Origin: Paraburkholderia sp. PGU19
Lineage (GTDB): Bacteria; Pseudomonadota; Gammaproteobacteria; Burkholderiales; Burkholderiaceae
Assembly (NCBI RefSeq): GCF_013426915.1
Contig: NZ_AP023179.1
Coordinates: 3,782,001 to 3,846,000 of the forward strand
Reading direction: 5' to 3'
Length of the DNA stretch: 64,000 nucleotides
Shown here: positions 14,531-23,949 of the stretch, piece after piece
Numbering within the stretch: the stretch's first letter is position 1
Layout: the number at the start of each line of letters is the position of its first letter
Position numbers and translations under genes: made by a program
The notes under the pieces: generated by a model
The model's database searches: none
The model's input: the letters and a program-made list of their open reading frames with translations, nothing else
What the model was told of the DNA's origin: nothing

Positions 14531-16311
14531 TCCACCCCGCCCAGATAAGCTTCCAGCACGGCCGGATCGTTCTGCACGTCTTGCGGCAAGCCTTCCGCGA
14601 TACGCGTCCCAAACTCCATGACCACCAGTCGATCCGTCAGGTTCATCACGAAATCCATATCGTGTTCGACCAGCAGCACGCTCATGCCTTCCTCGCGAAG
14701 CTTGCGCAGCAGCGTCCCCAGTTGCTGCTTTTCCTGATAACGCAGGCCGGCCGCTGGCTCATCGAGCAGCAGAAGCGTCGGATCGCAGCACAGCGCACGG
14801 GAGATCTCCAGAATGCGTTGCTTACCCAGCGCGAGGCTGCCCGCTTCGTCGTACATATGCTCTTCGAGACCCACGCGCCTGATCTGGCGAGCCGCTTCCG
14901 CCATCAGACGCGCCTCCTCGGCCGCATTCAGGCGCGCCACGCTGCGCCACACGCCCGCATGCCCGCGCAGATGCGCGCCAATGGCGACGTTCTCCAGCAC
15001 GGTCATGCCCGGCAGCAGTTTGACGTGCTGGAAAGTGCGCCCAATGCCGCGTTTGACGATTTCACGTGAATTGAGCGCATCGATACGCTCACCCTGAAAC
15101 GAAATCGAGCCGCTGGTCGGTTGCAGGACGCCCGTGACCAGATTGAACGTCGTCGACTTGCCCGCGCCGTTGGGCCCGATCAAGCCGATGATCTGCCCCG
15201 CCTTCACTTCGAAGCTGACATCGTTGACCGCCACCAGGCCGCCGAACTGCTTGCGCGCCTTGTCCACCACCAGCAGTGATTCGCCCGCAGTCGGCTTGCT
15301 GCGCTGCGGCAAAGCATCCGCATGATCCGGCACGTGCGCCCGCGGACCGCGCGGGAACATGCGAGCGACGAACGGCCACACGCCTTGGCGTGCATACTGC
15401 AGAAGCAGGACCATCAGGACGCCAAAGACGATAATCTCGAAGTTGCCGTTTTCGCCGAGCAGTTTCGGCAGCAGCGTCTGCAGATAATCCTGGAGAATCG
15501 TCAGGATCGCCGCACCGAGCACTGCGCCCCACACGTGTGCGACACCGCCAACCACGGCCATGAACAGAAACTCGATGCCGTGATTGAGGCCGAACGGCGT
15601 CGGGTTCACCGCCCGCTGCAAATGCGCGTACAAAAAGCCCGAAATCGCCGCCAGCACTGCTGCGTACACGAAGATCACGACGCGCATCCATGCTGTATTC
15701 ACGCCCATTGCCTCCGCCATCAAGCCACCGCCGCGCAGCGCGCGAATCGCCCGACCCGGCCGGCTATTAAGCAGATTCTGAACAGACACCACGGCGCCGA
15801 GCACGACGATCCAGATCAGGTAATAGATATGGCGGCCCGATTCCAGTTTGATGCCGAGCACGTTCAGCACCGGAATCCCGTTGATCCCGTCGTACTTGCC
15901 GAGCATCTCCATATTGCCGAACAGAAAGAACAGCGCGAGACCCCATGCGATCGTTCCGAGCGGCAGGAAGTGGCCCGACAGCCGCATCGTGACGGCGCCG
16001 AGCAGCAGCGCGATCAGCGCCGTCAGCACGACACCGACGATCAGCGCGAGCCACGGTGATACGCCGAACTGCGTCGTCAGATACGCCGTCGCATACGCGC
16101 CGACGCCGACGAATGCCGCTTGCCCAAAGCTCGTCATTCCGCCGATGCCCGTCAGCAGCACCAAGCCGATCGCCACGATCGAATACAGCCCGATGTAGTT
16201 GAGCAGCGTCACCCAGTACTCGGGCACGCGGATCGGCTGCGGCAGCACGGGCAGCGCGAACATCACGATGAGGAACAACCAGAAGAACCTGTTTTTCATG
16301 ATGCGTTTCAT
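14527..16311 (-). CDS. Fused ABC transporter permease-ATPase (LivM-LivG fusion)
   Basis: A 594-residue fusion. Residues 1 to about 325 form a LivM-type permease with about nine hydrophobic segments and the family motif [20 protein letters not shown]. After a polar linker of about 20 residues ([20 protein letters not shown]) comes a LivG-type ATPase with Walker [10 protein letters not shown], signature region [16 protein letters not shown] and Walker [12 protein letters not shown]. The continuous reading frame and coherent domains indicate a real fusion. It starts four bases after the LivH stop. Confidence 0.93.
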   Translation of the reverse strand: MKRIMKNRFFWLFLIVMFALPVLPQPIRVPEYWVTLLNYIGLYSIVAIGLVLLTGIGGMTSFGQAAFVGVGAYATAYLTTQFGVSPWLALIVGVVLTALIALLLGAVTMRLSGHFLPLGTIAWGLALFFLFGNMEMLGKYDGINGIPVLNVLGIKLESGRHIYYLIWIVVLGAVVSVQNLLNSRPGRAIRALRGGGLMAEAMGVNTAWMRVVIFVYAAVLAAISGFLYAHLQRAVNPTPFGLNHGIEFLFMAVVGGVAHVWGAVLGAAILTILQDYLQTLLPKLLGENGNFEIIVFGVLMVLLLQYARQGVWPFVARMFPRGPRAHVPDHADALPQRSKPTAGESLLVVDKARKQFGGLVAVNDVSFEVKAGQIIGLIGPNGAGKSTTFNLVTGVLQPTSGSISFQGERIDALNSREIVKRGIGRTFQHVKLLPGMTVLENVAIGAHLRGHAGVWRSVARLNAAEEARLMAEAARQIRRVGLEEHMYDEAGSLALGKQRILEISRALCCDPTLLLLDEPAAGLRYQEKQQLGTLLRKLREEGMSVLLVEHDMDFVMNLTDRLVVMEFGTRIAEGLPQDVQNDPAVLEAYLGGVE

Positions 16312-16315
16312 CGCC

Positions 16316-17371
16316 TCATTCCTCCTCTTCTTCCGCGTGCGGGCTGGCGAGACTCCGCCAGAGCAGCACGGGAATGATCAGCGTGAACACGATCACTTCC
16401 TTGTAGGAACTGGCCCAGAACGATGAATACGACTCCAGCAAGCCGACCAGTATCGAACCCGCGAACGCCAGCGGATAACTGACCAGCCCGCCGATAATCG
16501 CACCGACGAAGCCCTTCAGACCGATCAGGAAGCCCGAGTCGTAGTAGATGGTCGTGAGCGGCGCGACGAGAATCCCGCACAGCACGCCGAGACCGGCCGC
16601 AAGCGTGAACGCGAGGCGTCCCGCCTGCGTCGTGCCGATGCCGACGAGCTGCGCGCCGAGCCGGTTCACCGACGTCGCGCGCAATGCCTTACCCGAAATC
16701 GAGCGATCGAAATACACGTACAACACGCCGATCAGCACCACGGCCACGCCGATCACCCACATGCTCTGCCCCGAGATCGACAGGCTGCCGACGTTGAACG
16801 TGGAATCGGTGAACGCGTTGGTCCGCGAGCCTTCCGCGCCGAACATTACGAGCCCGAGGCCGACCATCGCGAAGTGCACGGCAACGGATACGATCAGCAG
16901 CAACAGCGTCGTCCCTTCGGCAACCGGCTCATAGGCGAGGCGATAGACGAACGGCCCCATCGGCACCACGATCAGCAGCGTCAGCGCGATCTGCGCGAGC
17001 ATCGGCAGCGGCTGCATGAACACGCCGCGCGTGACCGCGTAGACGGCGACGGGAAATAGCAGATACTTGCCGACCAGCATCACGAGCGTGCGCGCCGCAT
17101 GACGCCGCCGCTCCGCATGCCGCGCCATCCCCGTCACTTCGACGACGAAGCACGCGAGCCCCATCGCCATCAGCAACCAGCACGTCGCTGGAAACTTCTG
17201 TGTCTGCAGTGCGGCGAGCGTCAGCGCGCCGTATGAGACGAACTCCCCTTGCGGGATGAAAATGGCGCGCGTCACGGAGAACACCAGCACCAACGCGAGC
17301 GCGAGCAATGCGTAGATCGCGCCGGTCGTGATGCCGTCCTGCGCGAGGATCGCCGCAATTGATAGATCCAT
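16316..17371 (-). CDS. livH: ABC transporter permease (LivH-like)
   Basis: A 351-residue membrane permease of the LivH type, starting MDLSIAAILAQDGITTGAIYALLALALVLVF. The ATG at 17371 has AGGACGAGGAAG just upstream; an ORF extension of 14 codons is less likely. It is longer than typical LivH (about 290-300) through an insertion near residues 70-105 containing the polar stretch RHAERRRHAART. It partners with the LivM-LivG fusion. Confidence 0.9.
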   Translation of the reverse strand: MDLSIAAILAQDGITTGAIYALLALALVLVFSVTRAIFIPQGEFVSYGALTLAALQTQKFPATCWLLMAMGLACFVVEVTGMARHAERRRHAARTLVMLVGKYLLFPVAVYAVTRGVFMQPLPMLAQIALTLLIVVPMGPFVYRLAYEPVAEGTTLLLLIVSVAVHFAMVGLGLVMFGAEGSRTNAFTDSTFNVGSLSISGQSMWVIGVAVVLIGVLYVYFDRSISGKALRATSVNRLGAQLVGIGTTQAGRLAFTLAAGLGVLCGILVAPLTTIYYDSGFLIGLKGFVGAIIGGLVSYPLAFAGSILVGLLESYSSFWASSYKEVIVFTLIIPVLLWRSLASPHAEEEEE

Positions 17372-17469
17372 ACTTCCTCGTCCTGGAACGTCGAAATCGA
17401 AACTAAGAAACAATGAGAGCCGGCTGAACGACTACCCGCCACGAAGCGAAGCTCAAACACATAAAACAA

Positions 17470-17497
17470 CTGCCGCGCCTGAGATACAGCGCGGCAG
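17470..17497 (-). terminator. GC hairpin between binding-protein and livH genes (attenuator-like)
   Basis: A 9-bp perfect stem (17470-17478 with 17489-17497) lies between the binding-protein stop and livH. On the minus strand it is followed by a T-rich but interrupted stretch (TTGTTTTATG). This suits partial termination or protection of the upstream mRNA, so that more binding protein than permease is made. Confidence 0.5.
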
Positions 17498-17591
17498 AGC
17501 TTGCCATTGTTATCGATCAGAAATTGCTGCGTGGCTTAAGCGCTTTCGCATACGCCGCCACCACGCCCTTGAGCGAGAGGCGCGTACCGTC

Positions 17592-18752
17592 TTAGTCGTT
17601 TTGGAGTTTCCACTTGCCGTCCGAGATCTCGACGATCACGCGTGCGCGCCTGTCGAGACCGTTGTGGTCGGTGGGCGTCGTGTTCATGATGCCGTGCGAG
17701 AGTGGCAAGTCCTTGACGTTCTCGAGTGCTTCACGCAACGCGACGCGGAACGCTTCCGTGCCCGGCTGGCCCTTCTTCAGCGCCTCGGGAATCGCGCGCT
17801 GGAGCATCTGGCCGGCATCCCACGCGTGACCGCCGAAGGTCGCCACCGTGCCCACGCCATAGGCCTTCTCGTACGCATTCTTGTACGCAAGCGACGACTT
17901 CTTCACCGGGTTCGAATCGGGCAACTGATCGGCGACGAGAATCGGGCCTGCGGGCAGCAATTCGCCTTCGCAGTCCTTGCCGCACACGCGCAGGAAGTCG
18001 TTGTTCGCGACGCCGTGCGTCTGATAGATCTTGCCCTTGTAGCCGCGCTCCTTGAGCGCCTTCGCAGGCAGCGCGGCCGGCGTGCCCGAACCCGCAATCA
18101 GCACCGCATCCGGATTCGATGCAACCAGCTTCAGCACCTGCCCCGTCACCGATGCATCGGCGCGGTTATAGCGCTCGTTCGCAACGAGCTTCAGATGATG
18201 CGCTTCCGCCGCCTTGCTGAAGACGTTGTACCAGTTCTCGCCATACGCATCCGCGAAGCCGATGAACGCGACCGTCTTCACGCCGTGCTTCTCCATGTAC
18301 TCGGCGATCGCATCGGCCATCAGCCCGTCGTTCTGCGGCGTCTTGAATGCCCATGCGCGCTTCGCGTCCATCGGCGAAATGATGGCCGCCGATGCCGCGA
18401 GTGAGATCACCGGCGTCTTGCCTTCGGACACGGGATCAAGCATCGCGAGCGAATTCGGCGTGACCGTCGAACCGATGATTGCATCGACGTGATCTTCGTC
18501 GATCAGCTTGCGCGTGTTCTGTACGGCGCGGCTCGTATCCGATGCGTCGTCGAGCACGATGTACTGCACGCTCTTGCCCGCGATTTCCTTAGGCAACAGG
18601 GCGATCGTGTTTTTCTCAGGGATGCCGAGCGATGCGGCCGGTCCCGTCGTGGACAGCGTGACCCCAATCTTCACCTGCGCCATCGCCGCACTTGCTCCGC
18701 ACACGAGCGCCATCGCGATCGCGGTACGGACCCATTGTTTTGTCGTTTTCAT
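17592..18752 (-). CDS. ABC transporter periplasmic binding protein (Liv family), copy 1
   Basis: A 386-residue periplasmic binding protein. A signal peptide (MKTTKQWVRTAIAMALVCGA, cut after AMA) is followed by VKIGVTLSTTGPAASLGIPE, typical of the LivJ/AmiC fold. A probable disulfide lies in RVCGKDCEG. It is the gene directly before livH and should deliver substrate to this cluster. It is a close paralogue of the protein at 19015-20181, and they share long identical stretches. Confidence 0.9.
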   Translation of the reverse strand: MKTTKQWVRTAIAMALVCGASAAMAQVKIGVTLSTTGPAASLGIPEKNTIALLPKEIAGKSVQYIVLDDASDTSRAVQNTRKLIDEDHVDAIIGSTVTPNSLAMLDPVSEGKTPVISLAASAAIISPMDAKRAWAFKTPQNDGLMADAIAEYMEKHGVKTVAFIGFADAYGENWYNVFSKAAEAHHLKLVANERYNRADASVTGQVLKLVASNPDAVLIAGSGTPAALPAKALKERGYKGKIYQTHGVANNDFLRVCGKDCEGELLPAGPILVADQLPDSNPVKKSSLAYKNAYEKAYGVGTVATFGGHAWDAGQMLQRAIPEALKKGQPGTEAFRVALREALENVKDLPLSHGIMNTTPTDHNGLDRRARVIVEISDGKWKLQND

Positions 18753-18952
18753 TGCTTGTCTCCAAACGCTTTAAATGCGTGTCGTAATCCAGTAAGAACC
18801 GGGTAACTGAATCTAGTTATCGGGTATAAGCCTGCCAAGCATGGTTTTCCCTGCTCGTTGCAATTGCGTCAAACCTCAAACGCAGGCTTTACCGCTTTAG
18901 TCGCCTCCCCTCGCCGTTGCACGGCTTTTTATTCAGACATCTCGCGTGCAAT

Positions 18953-18985
18953 AAAAAAGACGCGTCAACTGCTCGCGTCTTTTTT
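18953..18985 (-). terminator. Rho-independent terminator after binding-protein copy 2
   Basis: A 12-bp perfect stem (18953-18964 with 18974-18985) has six A-T pairs at its base, giving a T tract on either strand. It lies directly after the stop of the gene at 19015-20181, so that gene can end here and the downstream liv genes may have their own promoter. Confidence 0.85.
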
Positions 18986-19014
18986 ATGAATTCGAGTTCG
19001 TTAATTCGCCTCGT

Positions 19015-20181
19015 TTAATCGGAAGCAAGCTTCCATTTGCCGTCGACGATTTGCACCATCACACGTGCACGCTGATCGAGACCCGCGTGATCGTTCGCGC
19101 TCATGCTGAAGATGCCGTGCGAGCCGGGCAAATCTTTGGTGTCTTCGAGCGCGGCGCGCAGTGCTTCACGGAATTGCGGCGTACCGGGCTGACCCTTCTT
19201 CAACGCGATGGGAATGGCGTGCTGCAGAAGCAGGCCCGCGTCCCACGCGTGACCGCCGAACGTCGAGATCGAGCCCGCACCATTAGCGCCTTCATACGCG
19301 TGCTTATACGCGAGCGAAGCCTTCTTCACCGGATTCGAATCGGGCAACTGATCCGCGACGAGCAGCGGGCCAGCGGGCAGATACGTGCCTTCGCAATCCT
19401 TGCCGCACACGCGCAGGAAGTCGTTATTCGCGACGCCGTGCGTCTGATAGTACTTGCCCTTGAAGCCGCGCTCGCGCAGCGTCTTCTCCGGCAATGCGGC
19501 CGGCGTCCCCGCGCCGGCGATCAGCACGGCATCCGGGTTCTGCGACATCATCTTGAGCACCTGGCCCGTCACGGACGCATCGTTGCGCGCGAAACGTTCA
19601 TTCGCGACGACCTTGATCTTCTTCAGATCTGCCGCCTTGCTGAATTCCTTGAACCAGCTCTCACCGTACGCATCCGAAAAGCCGATGAACGCCACCGACT
19701 TCACGCCGTGGTTCGACATGTGTTGCGCAATCGCCGTCGCCATCAGAATGTCGTTCTGCGGCGTCTTGAAGACCCACGAGCGCTTCGCGTCCATTGGCTC
19801 GACGATCGATGCCGCCGCGGCCATCGAGATCATCGGCGTTTGCGTTTCGTTGGCGATGTCGATCATGGCCAGCGAGTTCGGCACGACCGTCGAGCCGATC
19901 AACGCGTCGACGTGATCTTCACTGGTGAGCTTGCGTGCGTTCTTGACGGCCTGCGTCGAGTCGGTTGCATCGTCGAGCACGATGTAGTCGATTTTCTGGC
20001 CCGCGATTTCCTTCGGCAGAAGCGCGCTGGTGTTCTTCTCCGGAATGCCGAGCGAGGCTGCGGGCCCCGTCGCCGATACCGTCATGCCGATTTTCACGTC
20101 CGCGAATGCCGCGCCGCTATTTGTTGCGCACACGCCTGCCGCGACGAGTGTCGCGCTGATCCACCGCAATGCCGACTTCAT
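19015..20181 (-). CDS. ABC transporter periplasmic binding protein (Liv family), copy 2
   Basis: A 388-residue binding protein with signal peptide (start MKSALRWISATLVAAGVCAT, cleavage after AFA) and the same mature start pattern VKIGMTVSATGPAASLGIPE as the next gene. The Cys pair RVCGKDCEG is kept. It is a tandem paralogue of 17592-18752, separated by a strong terminator, so it probably forms its own transcript and offers a second ligand range to the same permease. Confidence 0.9.
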   Translation of the reverse strand: MKSALRWISATLVAAGVCATNSGAAFADVKIGMTVSATGPAASLGIPEKNTSALLPKEIAGQKIDYIVLDDATDSTQAVKNARKLTSEDHVDALIGSTVVPNSLAMIDIANETQTPMISMAAAASIVEPMDAKRSWVFKTPQNDILMATAIAQHMSNHGVKSVAFIGFSDAYGESWFKEFSKAADLKKIKVVANERFARNDASVTGQVLKMMSQNPDAVLIAGAGTPAALPEKTLRERGFKGKYYQTHGVANNDFLRVCGKDCEGTYLPAGPLLVADQLPDSNPVKKASLAYKHAYEGANGAGSISTFGGHAWDAGLLLQHAIPIALKKGQPGTPQFREALRAALEDTKDLPGSHGIFSMSANDHAGLDQRARVMVQIVDGKWKLASD

Positions 20182-20675
20182 TCCGCTCCTCTACGCCCCG
20201 ATGTTCGAATGGATTCGAATGTCCCAAAGGCCGACCCGATGGTCGGTGAATGGCGAGTGTAGCGGACGCATACCACAGGCGGCAAGCGGTTTGAAGGCTT
20301 TGAATCTTTGGGGAAAACCGCCGGGCGCAGCGAGCGAGAAAAGACCAGAATTACAATGCCGCGCGACGTAGAAAGGCGCGCTGAGGAAGATGAGTTTCGA
20401 ACGGAAAAAGTAAAAAGCGCTGTTGGATTTCGTCCAACAGCGCTTTTGTATGGGCACTTATGCGCCTCATGTCTCCTCGTTCTCCACCTGCAAAATTCGG
20501 TGCATCAGAACTGTGTGAAGATTAAACGGGGGACGCTTCACGAGCAACTAGCATTTACCCTAGTGGTGCAGCGCCGCACAAAAATGGGGCGCATTCTTGT
20601 AGTTTCGCTCCATGTTCGCGTCATTTCGCAGCGGCTAGCCGTTACTTCGGATCGCAAACTACTTTCCTGGTCCAC
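20182..20675. other. Intergenic region between the two ABC clusters
   Basis: About 490 bp without a supported gene. It holds the terminator of the second cluster (20413-20447) and must hold the promoter of the binding-protein gene starting at 20181. No clear promoter hexamers or operator could be assigned. Open frames here look like chance. Confidence 0.6.
20413..20447 (-). terminator. Rho-independent terminator of the second ABC cluster
   Basis: A 15-bp perfect stem (20413-20427 with 20433-20447, loop 20428-20432) is followed on the minus strand by TTTTTACTTTTT. It lies about 230 bp after the LivM stop and would end that operon. Confidence 0.88.
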
Positions 20676-21650
20676 TCAGGCGCGCAACGGTTTGACCCGC
20701 TGCACGATCTCGCCGACTATACCGCGCCGGAACGCCAGCACGCACGCGATGAAAATAAGGCCCGTGACGATCGTCGCCGACTCGCCGAGTGATCGGAACC
20801 ACTCGACACCCGTCACCGACGCCAGCCCGCTGCCGATATCGCCAAGCCGGTCTTCCAGCGCGACGATCAAGGCGGCGCCGAGCAACGGCCCGAACAGCGT
20901 GCCCATGCCGCCCACCAGCGTCATCAACACGACGAGGCCCGACATCGTCCAGTACGCGTCGCCGAGCGTTTCGAAGCCCAGCACGACTACCTTGAGCGAG
21001 CCGGCCAGACCCGCAAGCCCCGCCGACAGAATGAACGCCAACAGCTTGAAGCGGTTCGTATCATAGCCGAGCGAGATCGCGCGGGGCTCGTTCTCCTTGA
21101 TCGCGATCAGCACCTGCCCGAACGGCGAATGCACGATACGCACGATCAGCAGGAACGCGAGCACCATCACGGCCAGCACGACGATGTACAGCGTCAGGTC
21201 TGAAGACAGGCTCAACGCGCCAAACAGCTTGCCGCGCGGCACGCCTTGCAGGCCATCTTCGCCATGCGTGAACGGCGCCTGCAGGAACACGAAGTAGACC
21301 ATCTGCGCGAGCGCGAGCGTCACCATCGCGAAGTAGATGCCCTGCCGGCGAATCGCGAACATACCGACGACAAAGCCCAGCAGCGTCGCCGCCACCACGC
21401 CCGCTACCACGCCGAGTTCGGGCGACACGCCGAGCGTCTGGATCGTATAACCGGTGACATAGCCAGCCGATGCAAGAAACATCGCGTGTCCGAACGACAG
21501 CAGGCCCGTATAACCGATCAGCAGATTGAACGCGGCCGCGAACAGCGCAAAGCACAAGACCTTCATCACAAACACGGGGTACGCGCCGACAAACGGCGCA
21601 ACGATGAGCGCGATCAGCAGCAGAACGTAGAGCGCTTTTCTCTGCATCAT
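20676..21650 (-). CDS. livM: Branched-chain amino-acid type ABC transporter permease (LivM-like)
   Basis: A 324-residue membrane permease starting MMQRKALYVLLLIALIV, with about nine hydrophobic segments and the LivM motif YTGLLSFGHAMFLASAGY. Its start overlaps the LivH stop by four bases (ATGA). An open frame extends much further upstream but is the shadow of livH. It is the last gene of the second cluster and forms the transmembrane pair with LivH. Confidence 0.92.
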   Translation of the reverse strand: MMQRKALYVLLLIALIVAPFVGAYPVFVMKVLCFALFAAAFNLLIGYTGLLSFGHAMFLASAGYVTGYTIQTLGVSPELGVVAGVVAATLLGFVVGMFAIRRQGIYFAMVTLALAQMVYFVFLQAPFTHGEDGLQGVPRGKLFGALSLSSDLTLYIVVLAVMVLAFLLIVRIVHSPFGQVLIAIKENEPRAISLGYDTNRFKLLAFILSAGLAGLAGSLKVVVLGFETLGDAYWTMSGLVVLMTLVGGMGTLFGPLLGAALIVALEDRLGDIGSGLASVTGVEWFRSLGESATIVTGLIFIACVLAFRRGIVGEIVQRVKPLRA

Positions 21651-22531
21651 TTTTCCTTGCCGAAGAGACCTGCCGGACGCACTAGCAACACGAGCGCCAT
21701 GATCACGAAGACCACGGTCGCCGACGCTTCCGGATAGAACACGCGAGTGAACCCTTCGATCACGCCCAGCAACAGGCCCGTTAGAATCGAACCCATGATC
21801 GAGCCCATGCCGCCAATCACGACGACCGCGAACACCGTGATGATCATCGGCTGGCCCATCAGCGGCGAAACCTGGATCACGGGCGCCGCGAGCACGCCGG
21901 CGAACGCGGCCAGCGCGACACCGAAGCCGTACGTGAGCGTGACCATCATCGGTACGTTCACGCCGAATGCCTCGACGAGCTTCGGGTTCTCCGTGCCCGC
22001 GCGCAGATACGCGCCAAGGCGCGTCTTCTCGATCACGAACCACGTCGCGAAGCACACGATCAGCGACGCGACGACCACCCACGCGCGATAGTTCGGCAGG
22101 AACATGAAGCCGAGATTGGTTGCGCCCGCAAGCGCCGACGGCACGTCATAGGGTTGCCCCGACGAACCGTAGATCGAATGGAACACGCCTTCGACGACGA
22201 GCGTGAGCCCGAACGTGAGCAACAGGCCGTAGAGGTGGTCGAGCTTATATAGCCAGCGCAGCATCGAACGTTCGATCACGATGCCGAACAGGCCGACGAG
22301 TACGGGCGCGAGCACGAGCATCACCCAGTACGGCAGACTGAAATACGACAGGCCCATCCACGTGAGCATCGCACCCAGCATGAACAACGCACCGTGGGCG
22401 AAGTTGATCACGTTGAGCAGACCGAAGATCACCGCCAGCCCCAGACTCAGGATCGCGTAGAACGAACCGTTCACAAGACCGAGCAGCAACTGGCTGAGCA
22501 TCGCCGGTAGCGGAATGCCAAAGATTTCCAT
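21647..22531 (-). CDS. livH: Branched-chain amino-acid type ABC transporter permease (LivH-like)
   Basis: A 294-residue permease from MEIFGIPLPAMLSQLL, with eight or so membrane segments and the LivH pattern NGSFYAILSLGLAVIFGLLNVINFAHGA. A GTG twelve codons upstream (22567) is an alternative start. It follows the binding-protein gene after a strong hairpin, and is coupled to livM. Confidence 0.92.
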   Translation of the reverse strand: MEIFGIPLPAMLSQLLLGLVNGSFYAILSLGLAVIFGLLNVINFAHGALFMLGAMLTWMGLSYFSLPYWVMLVLAPVLVGLFGIVIERSMLRWLYKLDHLYGLLLTFGLTLVVEGVFHSIYGSSGQPYDVPSALAGATNLGFMFLPNYRAWVVVASLIVCFATWFVIEKTRLGAYLRAGTENPKLVEAFGVNVPMMVTLTYGFGVALAAFAGVLAAPVIQVSPLMGQPMIITVFAVVVIGGMGSIMGSILTGLLLGVIEGFTRVFYPEASATVVFVIMALVLLVRPAGLFGKEK

Positions 22532-22578
22532 TGAATCCGCCGTCAGAATAGTATCGACGCAGTTCACTCACGAGACAC

Positions 22579-22603
22579 AACGGGCGGCGCTGCGCCGCCC
22601 GTT
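22579..22603 (-). terminator. GC hairpin between binding-protein gene and livH
   Basis: An 11-bp perfect GC-rich stem (22579-22589 with 22593-22603, loop 22590-22592) lies just after the binding-protein stop and about 50 bp before livH. There is no T tract. It would stabilise the 3' end of the binding-protein message or cause partial termination, a known way to raise binding-protein levels over permease. Confidence 0.6.
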
Positions 22604-22623
22604 ACATCCCCGCTGCGAACCGC

Positions 22624-23841
22624 TTACTTCCAGAGCGCGCAGCGCGACTCCGCTTTCGTTCCGAACGCCTGATCGCCAGGAATCGTTGCGGTGATCTTGT
22701 AGTAATCCCACGGCTCTTTCGACTCCGACGGCTTCTTCACTTCCATCAGGTACATGTCGTGGATCATGCTGCCGTCCTGACGGATGTACCCCTTCGCGAA
22801 GAAATCGTCGATCTTCGTCTTGTGCAGTTGATCCATCACCTTGTCGCTGTCGGTCGTACCAGCTGCCTGCACGGCCTTCAGATAGGTCGTGACGGCCGAA
22901 TAGTCCGCTGCCTGCAGACTGGTCGGCATCTTCTTCATCTTGTCGAAGTAGCGCTGCGCCCACTTGCGGGTATTGGCGTCCTTGTTCCAATACCAGCTAT
23001 CGGTCGCGACCAGACCTTGCGTCGTTTCAAGTCCGAGGCTGTGGATATCGGTCAGAAAGATCAGCAGCGCGGCGATCTTCATCGACTTTGTCACGCCGAA
23101 TTCCTTGGCGGCCTTGATCGCGTTGATCGTGTCGCCGCCAGCGTTCGCGAGACCCAGCACCTGCGCCTTCGATCCTTGTGCCTGCAACAGGAACGACGAG
23201 AAATCCGATGCCGACAACGGATGACGCACCGTGCCGAGCACCTGTCCGCCATTCGCCTTGACCACGTCCGACGTGTTCTTTTCGAGCGCCTTGCCGAACG
23301 CGTAGTCCGCCGTCAGAAAGTACCAGGTCTTGCCGCCCTGCTTCGTAACGGCCGAACCCGTGCCTTTTGCGAGCGCCATCGTGTCGTACGCGTAGTGAAC
23401 CGTGTACGGCGTGCATTGCTCGTTGGTCAGGTTGTCCGCGCCCGCGCCGATGTTGATGTACGGAACCTTCTTTTCGCCCGCGACCTGATTGGTCGACAGC
23501 GCAGTGGCCGAGTTGGTGCCGCCAATGATCACGTTGACGCCGTCGCGGTCGATCCATTCACGCGCACGCGAAGCAGCAATATCAGCCTTGTTCTGGTGAT
23601 CGGCGTAGACCAGTTCGACCGGCTTGCCATTGACCTTGCCGCCGAAATCGGCAATCGCCATGCGGATCGCCTCGAGGCCACCCTGGCCATCGATATCCGC
23701 ATACAGACCGGACAGATCGGTGATGTAGCCAATCTTGACGGTCGCGCCATCGGCAGCCTGCGCGTTACCCGCAGCGAACATCGTGCCCGCGGCGGCCGCA
23801 AAGCAGACTGCTGACAGCCTGGCGAAGTTCTTCAGTTTCAT
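22624..23841 (-). CDS. ABC transporter periplasmic binding protein (Liv family), second cluster
   Basis: A 405-residue periplasmic binding protein. The start at 23841 has AGGAGAC upstream and gives a signal peptide (MKLKNFARLSAVCFAAAAGT, cleavage after AQA) before VKIGYITDLSGLYADIDGQGG. It differs clearly from the two binding proteins of the first cluster. The type I fold with late DYYKITATIPGDQAF is like proteins annotated for branched-chain or aromatic-acid uptake; the ligand is unknown. Confidence 0.9.
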   Translation of the reverse strand: MKLKNFARLSAVCFAAAAGTMFAAGNAQAADGATVKIGYITDLSGLYADIDGQGGLEAIRMAIADFGGKVNGKPVELVYADHQNKADIAASRAREWIDRDGVNVIIGGTNSATALSTNQVAGEKKVPYINIGAGADNLTNEQCTPYTVHYAYDTMALAKGTGSAVTKQGGKTWYFLTADYAFGKALEKNTSDVVKANGGQVLGTVRHPLSASDFSSFLLQAQGSKAQVLGLANAGGDTINAIKAAKEFGVTKSMKIAALLIFLTDIHSLGLETTQGLVATDSWYWNKDANTRKWAQRYFDKMKKMPTSLQAADYSAVTTYLKAVQAAGTTDSDKVMDQLHKTKIDDFFAKGYIRQDGSMIHDMYLMEVKKPSESKEPWDYYKITATIPGDQAFGTKAESRCALWK

Positions 23842-23949
23842 GCGTGTCTCCTGTTTTCCATGCTTGTGGTTATCAGAGGCATCTGGGTATGTCGTGCGTC
23901 GCAGTTCCCATGACGACCCCGATTTCTGATCGGGATGCGTCCACCCCAC

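Noticed and set aside
15060..15070. TTTCACGTGAA, a parS-like core inside the LivM-LivG gene
   Set aside because: Only the inner 11 bases match; the flanks differ from the 16-bp consensus on both sides, so it is not called a parS site.
20575..20591. Possible NtrC-type site near the end of the second ABC cluster
   Set aside because: It matches about 13 of 17 positions of an NtrC-like consensus, but it lies downstream of livM and about 400 bp from the next start, with a terminator between.
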